Assembly: GCA_028023455.1 (NCBI GenBank)
Contig: JAQFVV010000157.1
Coordinates: 558,001 to 622,000, forward strand
Direction of reading: 5' to 3'
Length of the DNA: 64,000 nucleotides
Source of the DNA: Epiperipatus broadwayi
Taxonomy: Eukaryota; Onychophora; Udeonychophora; Euonychophora; Peripatidae
The notes beneath the pieces are model-generated. The model saw only the letters and a program-made list of their open reading frames with translations. It was not told the origin of the DNA and ran no database searches. This document shows, piece by piece, positions 58,190 through 64,000 of this stretch. The first letter of the stretch is position 1, and every line of letters begins with the position of its first letter. Position numbers and translations under genes: made by a program.

Positions 58190-58410
58190 GTATTAGTTAA
58201 TCTAGTTTTAAGAGACTCTACCTCTCCCTGATTACCGAGCAAAAGAAAAAAAGTAGTATGTAGGTTGGAATGAGTTGTGGTGGTGATTTTGCTGTTGTTG
58301 TATCATTCTGACCATTATATACATTTTTTTAATAAGTATGGTGCCAATGTGGGTGGTTAAATCATCCTGGTGGTGATTTTGTGGTTGTCATCTCATCCTG
58401 ACCATTACAA
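58190..58410 (+). repeat. GC-richer insert with a 91-bp tandem duplication
   Basis: GGTGGTGATTTTG(C/T)(T/G)GTTGT(T/C) with ATC(A/T)C... and CTGACCATTA at 58279 recurs at 58370. The second unit ends CTGACCATTACAATATG, the terminus shared with 40280 and resembling 37410 and 10050. Confidence 0.55.
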
Positions 58411-61400
58411 TATGTAACTATCAAGCATAGCAAAGCATCTTAGTTTATCAATAAAAATTCTTAATATAAGATCATTTGACATAAATGCAAATTAATTTCA
58501 TTGGCCATCATACTCAGAATGATTTAAACCTTGATCAAGTCTTCTAGAAAACTGAAAGGAATTTTATAGCATTAGTTCATGAACTTAATATATATTCATT
58601 ATAAAAAGAGAAGTTGCATCTCATTTAGTAGAATTATCAAGTAAGTGTTCCACACAGTTACTGTTCTCATGTAAACATGGGTCTTTACTGTTTTAATGAA
58701 CATGGAGTAATCAATTACTAACCTCTTAGTACTAAAATGATTAAAAAAAAAATCTTCCCCTTCACATATAATTACTATTTATTATCCTTTTATTTACATA
58801 AATTAGAAAAAGCCCCTTTACCTCTTTTTGTCAAAAAAAATAAATAAATAAATTTTAATGTTAGATACAAGATACAGAATAAAACATATGGAATAAAATT
58901 TTAGTATACATTATATTTTAATAACCAAATAAACAGTTTCAAAGAATGGTCTTAATTTAATTCAATTCAAAAAAAAAAAAGATAAAAAAAGTTTGTACAC
59001 TACATAAATTCCATAGTTTAAGATAAATAAATTCTATTTTATTAATGCATAGATTAATTATAAATAAGTGACAATAATAACATTTATCAAATGTTGATTT
59101 ACTTCCTTAACTACATAAACAAATGAATGCAATAATAGATGATTTTGAATATAAAAAAATATGTAATTTAAATATGAGTAAAAATATGTTTATTATATAT
59201 GTCCACATACAAAGCTACATTAATAAATATAGCAGATATATTTCATATGTTACACTGAATTGTAAATAACTTGAATATCTTTGTATGCTGTCTAATCTTA
59301 TAGCAATATATATATATATATCCATAAGTCAACCTACTGTGACTATATATAATGTATAGAGATGCATATATGGTCTGCTATATAGATCAATTGTCATTTT
59401 TGATGAAAAAAGTGTCATATTATATTGTGTTCCAATATTACTTTAATTAAATATAATCATATAAGAAAATAAAGAGCAGCTAATCAAATTTACAGCATAT
59501 ATATATAGTAAAAAAAAGTAAAGAAGATAAAAAAGACATACAATGTGAATTGGTTTATATATACACTCACACAAATAAATTAAAAATACCCAAGTATGAC
59601 TGCATGGGAATAAAGACAATTATTTCTAGAAACAATATTAATGAAAACTGATAAAATAAAATAATATATTTTAAAAAGTTTGAAATATGTTAAAATAAAA
59701 TTTAAATCATTAACAAACTTGCCATTTATCAAAAAAAAAAAATAATAATAATTTCAAGCATGCAAATATACACACAAATATATATAAATAATAAAGATAA
59801 AAAAAACCACTATGTTCTACACTAATGTAAAAATTAAAAAAAAAAAAATTATAAGAAATATCTAAGACTTTTCTGAAAGCATTTTGCAATATAAGCAAAA
59901 TAATCAATTTGCTTATATAAATTAATTAATTTACTTATTTATAAATAAATCCTAATTAAATAATAAACAAATCCCCCCTCCCCAAGCAATGTTAATTGCC
60001 AAAAATTGGTAATATAAACATTTTGAAAAACACTGATAGTTCTAGTTCCCAAGTAAGAAGCTCCTGCTGACATATGATCTTCATCTGAACATCACAGTTT
60101 ATAGCCATATATTTCACTAATAAAGTTTCTTTGAAAATAAATAACTTTTCTGAAATGTGCTAAACTATAATCATGGTATTTATATACAATTTATTCTCTT
60201 ACAAATAAATATATTTTAATATTTAACAAATCAGAAAATTAAAAAAAAAGATAAAAACTGAACCCAATTTACTGCAAATAAAGTACATTTAAAAATATCA
60301 ATATGAACAAATATTGCAACTGAGCAGTAAAGGCAAATGATGAAATCTGTCAGGGATCTTCTCACACACTTATGAAATCTAATGAGTATCTCAATCATAT
60401 ATTTTAACATTCCCTGATAATAAATTCATATTTTTAGAAGTTCATTAAAAAAAAAATAATAATAACTCTTACCAAAACAAAAATAAATGTTTCAAAAATT
60501 AATTGGAAAAATAACATTTGTTTAATGTTGGTTCAATTAGATATAATCTGATATCTGAATTAAACAATTATAAATTTATATAGTTAAAAATTGAAGAGGG
60601 AAAATATCTGTAAATACAATATAGAAATCTAAAACAATGATTAAAAGTATAACAACCTCAACGAGTTCATATATGCAATTAGTAGTTGATAATAAATTAA
60701 CAAATTTATTCTTTAAAAAATATCTAGAATATTCTTTAAATATCATTTATGTAATTAAAATCTCACCATCATATTTTATCCACAGACAAGGCATAAAATA
60801 AGTAAAAATATTATGACAACTGAGGCATAGAGTGTCAGGTGTTTGATATTTCTAGCACATCTAAACAGTAAAAGTTGTTTGCAAAATGCATGCATAGTGA
60901 AAGAAGATGGTCTGACTTTGGTTGGTGTGTGGTTGCATGAAGGTGTTGAGAGATGTGATAATACCCCCCCCCAAAAAAAAAAAAAATTTGGAAAATAATG
61001 AGTCAATGGCTCACAAAATTAATTAAATTTTAAATTATACATATAAATTATTATAGTGATAAAGAAATTGTTTTATTTAAAAAGTGTAGCACAATATTCC
61101 AAGTCTATTTAGTTTCATACACATCAATTATTTGGAGTGTTCAAACTCTGAAAAAAAAAAAGAATTATCACTTTTATTTTATGTTCCTGATCTTATATCC
61201 ACTTTCAGTTCATAAAAAATTAATTTATAAAACTGGAAAATTTTACTGGCAAGAATAGAATTTTATTCAATATAAGTAACTAACTATAAATAATTATATT
61301 ACTGCTTTTTATATAATGAAAATATAAAAAACATTAAATATAAACTTGATGCACTTTTCATACAAAACCCTTTTTCCAAGGCATATTCACAATAAAAAAA

Positions 61401-62321
61401 AAGAAAACAAACTTTTAAAGTTAAAATTGTACTTTTCCTTTATTAATGATCCATGACTCTTTTATTTTCAATTTCCTGTCATTATGCTTGCTGTCAATCT
61501 TCTTTACTTCTTTAAGGTTTAATTACATGATCAAATACTATTTCATGTTCTAAAAATAAGATGATACTGTAGGATCTATTTTAGTTTTATTATATATATG
61601 GCTTTTATCTTAATGCTCACTATAGTAAATATAAGAGCAACTTGGTTTCTAACATTTCTCCATATTGCATGCAGATATATACATTTCAATGATAGTTTAC
61701 AATAACTACAACTTATAGTTATCCAGTTATTTATGCAAAATAATAACAAGCTGTTATACTATAGCCTGTCTATTGCTCTTAATTTACATTTTTTATTAAA
61801 ATCATTTGGAAGTATAAAATAATCATTTCTATCACAATATCAGTTTTCTAATGAGTGATAAATAAAAGATTAACAGACTATAAAAATCAACTCATGCACA
61901 ACTTTTATTTTCACCTAGTAATCAATGCAAATGTGAAATTGGTGACTGAATTAGGAAAATACATTTGCTCTATTTTAACGTTTATTATAGCAATTTCTGT
62001 ATGGTTTAGCACAGTTGGAGAGTAATAGAATTGGTATAATAAAGTTTAAAAAAAAAAATCACCATTTTCGTTAACTGAATGCAATTGTTGTGCTCAATCT
62101 ACAACATTAATTTATAAAAGATATTATGTATAGCAAAGATAATTATTTTTTATTTACAACAAACGTCTTCAAAATTCAATAAAAAAATTGTTTCTTAGTT
62201 TCATTAATTTATTAATTCCATTTATAAATATATTTTTATTTATAATTATGCTGACAGTTTTCTTTCATTAAAAAAAAAGAAAAAAGACAAGCATTTTTTT
62301 TTTTTGGTGCCGTTTTTGTAG
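58411..62321. other. AT-rich spacer, no gene seen
   Basis: AT-rich with homopolymers and short TA runs. A locally G-rich patch at 60900-60970 next to a C8-A13 tract is the only compositional break. The - strand frame over it shows no motif. Confidence 0.5.
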
Positions 62322-62358
62322 GACTTGAACAGAACTAATAATGGAAATTGTAAAACGA
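62322..62358 (+). other. candidate micro-exon, 37 nt
   Basis: TTTTTTTTTTTGGTGCCGTTTTTGTAG supplies a long pyrimidine tract and AG at 62320-62321. ACGA|GTAAGTAT supplies a strong donor (GT at 62359). Only one frame is open, reading DLNRTNNGNCKT. The paired strong sites around a short open segment are suggestive, but nothing in the window links to it. Confidence 0.25.
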
Positions 62359-62359
62359 G

Positions 62360-64000
62360 TAAGTATTTATATCATATATAAAGATTGCTGAATTCAATTG
62401 AAAAGTTTTTTAAAAAGAATATTCAAAAATAACTATATTTTTATTTATTATGAATTAATTAATCCTTTATGTGTGTGTGTAACACATATAATTCTTTACA
62501 GATGTATTTTCGCCTGACTATTATTTCTACAAATCTTATTACTTTTAGGAAACTCACATTTGTATTTTATCAGTCTTTCTGTTCTTGTAATTTTTATTAA
62601 ATTATCATGAATATAAAATAAATTATTTATTTAAAACAATCTTAGACGTATAAATATATGTCTAATTTCAACCATTTGCAATCTACTGAATAAACTGGAT
62701 TCCAAATAAATATGGCAAAATATTCTCTTGACAGTTACTTATAAATTATTAGTGAAGTTTAAAATGATAACTGCCAATTACAAAATAATACACAATTGTC
62801 AATTATCTTGCAATGTCTGCCACATGTTATTTTATAAATCTTTATTCTTCTTTAAATAATAATTTTGAATTTATTAATAGAAAATAAAAATAATATTTGT
62901 GTGAAAGAATAATATCAGTTTGATGTCAGGAACTAGATATTTATTCACAGACAAAAGTAAAAATATCTATTACAAATTTAAGTTTGTAGTTTATTAATTT
63001 ATAATTCTGATTGTCCAAAAGAAGAAGCTAAAATTAAAAATTATTATAAAATATATATATTAAAAGCAAATAAATTTAGAAATATATATAACATGAAATA
63101 ATACAATTAGCTATTTCAGAAAATTAAATATTTATTTACAAAAATAAAAAAAATCAATATATCAAATAAGTATTTGTTAATTAAGCAAAAAATTATATTT
63201 ATACATTATGATTTATTTTTAGATAAAATTTATAAAAATAATTTATTGAATTCCAAATTATTTTGGTTGCAATTTATTTATTATTTTAGTTGCATCTATA
63301 AACCATTTCAAAATCGTTTCCATTAAAATAATAAAATTTTTATTTACTAATTAATAAATAAATATTGTATCTCTTGACTATTTTGAAATTATGCAATCTG
63401 AAATGCTTAATTAGCCATATTTTTCAAAAACTATTTTATTTTATTTATTTTTATAAATAAAACATAAGATAGTAATAAGCAAAAATCATTGTTGAATTCA
63501 GTTATGACCTGTTTTGTAAATAACAAGCTTTGTGAGTATCTAAACTTAGATATGAAGAAAAATTATGTTCCACAACTGACTACAAGATAACTCATAATTT
63601 TTGTTTATTTTTTCTAATATAACTAATCTATTATTATGAGTTTTGATAAATAAATATTATAAATTTAATTTAGATAAAGTAAAATGTAGATGGATATGTT
63701 TCTCTATGAAATGCACTAAATACACAATAAGCAATTAATGTATTAAATATTGCATTTCTCTTGAATTTATTAAATCTTTTTGTTTAGAGAACTTCTTAGA
63801 CCATTTCTCATTTTCTATAATAAAATAAAGTTTTTGATGTGCAGTTTTTTTACATAAAACATAAACATTTAATATATCTTGCATATTGCATTGTTTAAAC
63901 TTATTATTTATATTAAATAAACTCCATTAAGTAATTTGCTATTTTTTTTTCCTATTATATTATTAGTTATTGAGATCTTTCAATTGTCCAAGACATCTAC
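62360..64000. other. AT-rich spacer to window end
   Basis: No feature is recognised. Short repeated TTATTTATAAAT-type strings reflect composition. Confidence 0.5.

Overview
The window reads as AT-rich eukaryotic DNA, by eye roughly three quarters A+T. It is almost certainly from the repeat-dominated, non-coding part of an animal genome. It has no compact genes, no operon signals and no rRNA, and no intact open reading frame longer than about 150 codons. The best taxonomic clue is a nest of Penelope-like retroelement (PLE) debris with hammerhead-ribozyme motifs, which is typical of invertebrate and some vertebrate metazoans. I cannot name the species. No host gene can be called with confidence.

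Layout. 1-6.3 kb: a 1-kb-armed inverted repeat (1455-2457 against 4658-5655) around a 2.2-kb spacer that has its own internal duplications, followed by a short palindromic element (6105-6309). 7.9-10.1 kb: an island clearly less AT-rich and with more CpG than its surroundings. It holds short open frames and a 120-bp tandem duplication, and it ends in a (ATT)n-tailed repeat. 10-25 kb: AT-rich spacer broken by many diverged tandem duplications (periods about 45-440 bp), one tRNA-like sequence (17251-17320) and one splice-site-bounded candidate exon (21474-21547).

25.4-33.3 kb is the most informative region. Three copies of a PLE terminal repeat carry type I hammerhead motifs: one with an intact consensus core (26458-26516, + strand), one truncated in a hairpin loop (26046-26096, - strand) and one with a broken core (33102-33160). 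Between and beside them lie decayed PLE coding regions on the + strand: an N-terminal and reverse transcriptase region at 30666-32080, GIY-YIG-type endonuclease ends at 29600-30032 and 32117-32491, and 3' untranslated repeats in both orientations. All coding parts contain stops or frameshifts, so this is a dead nest. The ribozyme fold may nevertheless survive in one copy.

33.3-64 kb: more AT-rich spacer with several unrelated GC-richer repeats (37.0, 38.1, 40.1, 49.1 kb), a very long near-perfect hairpin (42151-43149) and a family of TA-flanked palindromic or TIR elements (43665-44760). There are also a LINE reverse-transcriptase scrap (48708-48767), a decayed coiled-coil reading frame on the - strand (51370-51889), several SINE-like promoter boxes and three low-confidence candidate exons (41583, 57587, 62322). 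If a host gene spans this window, it does so as very long introns.
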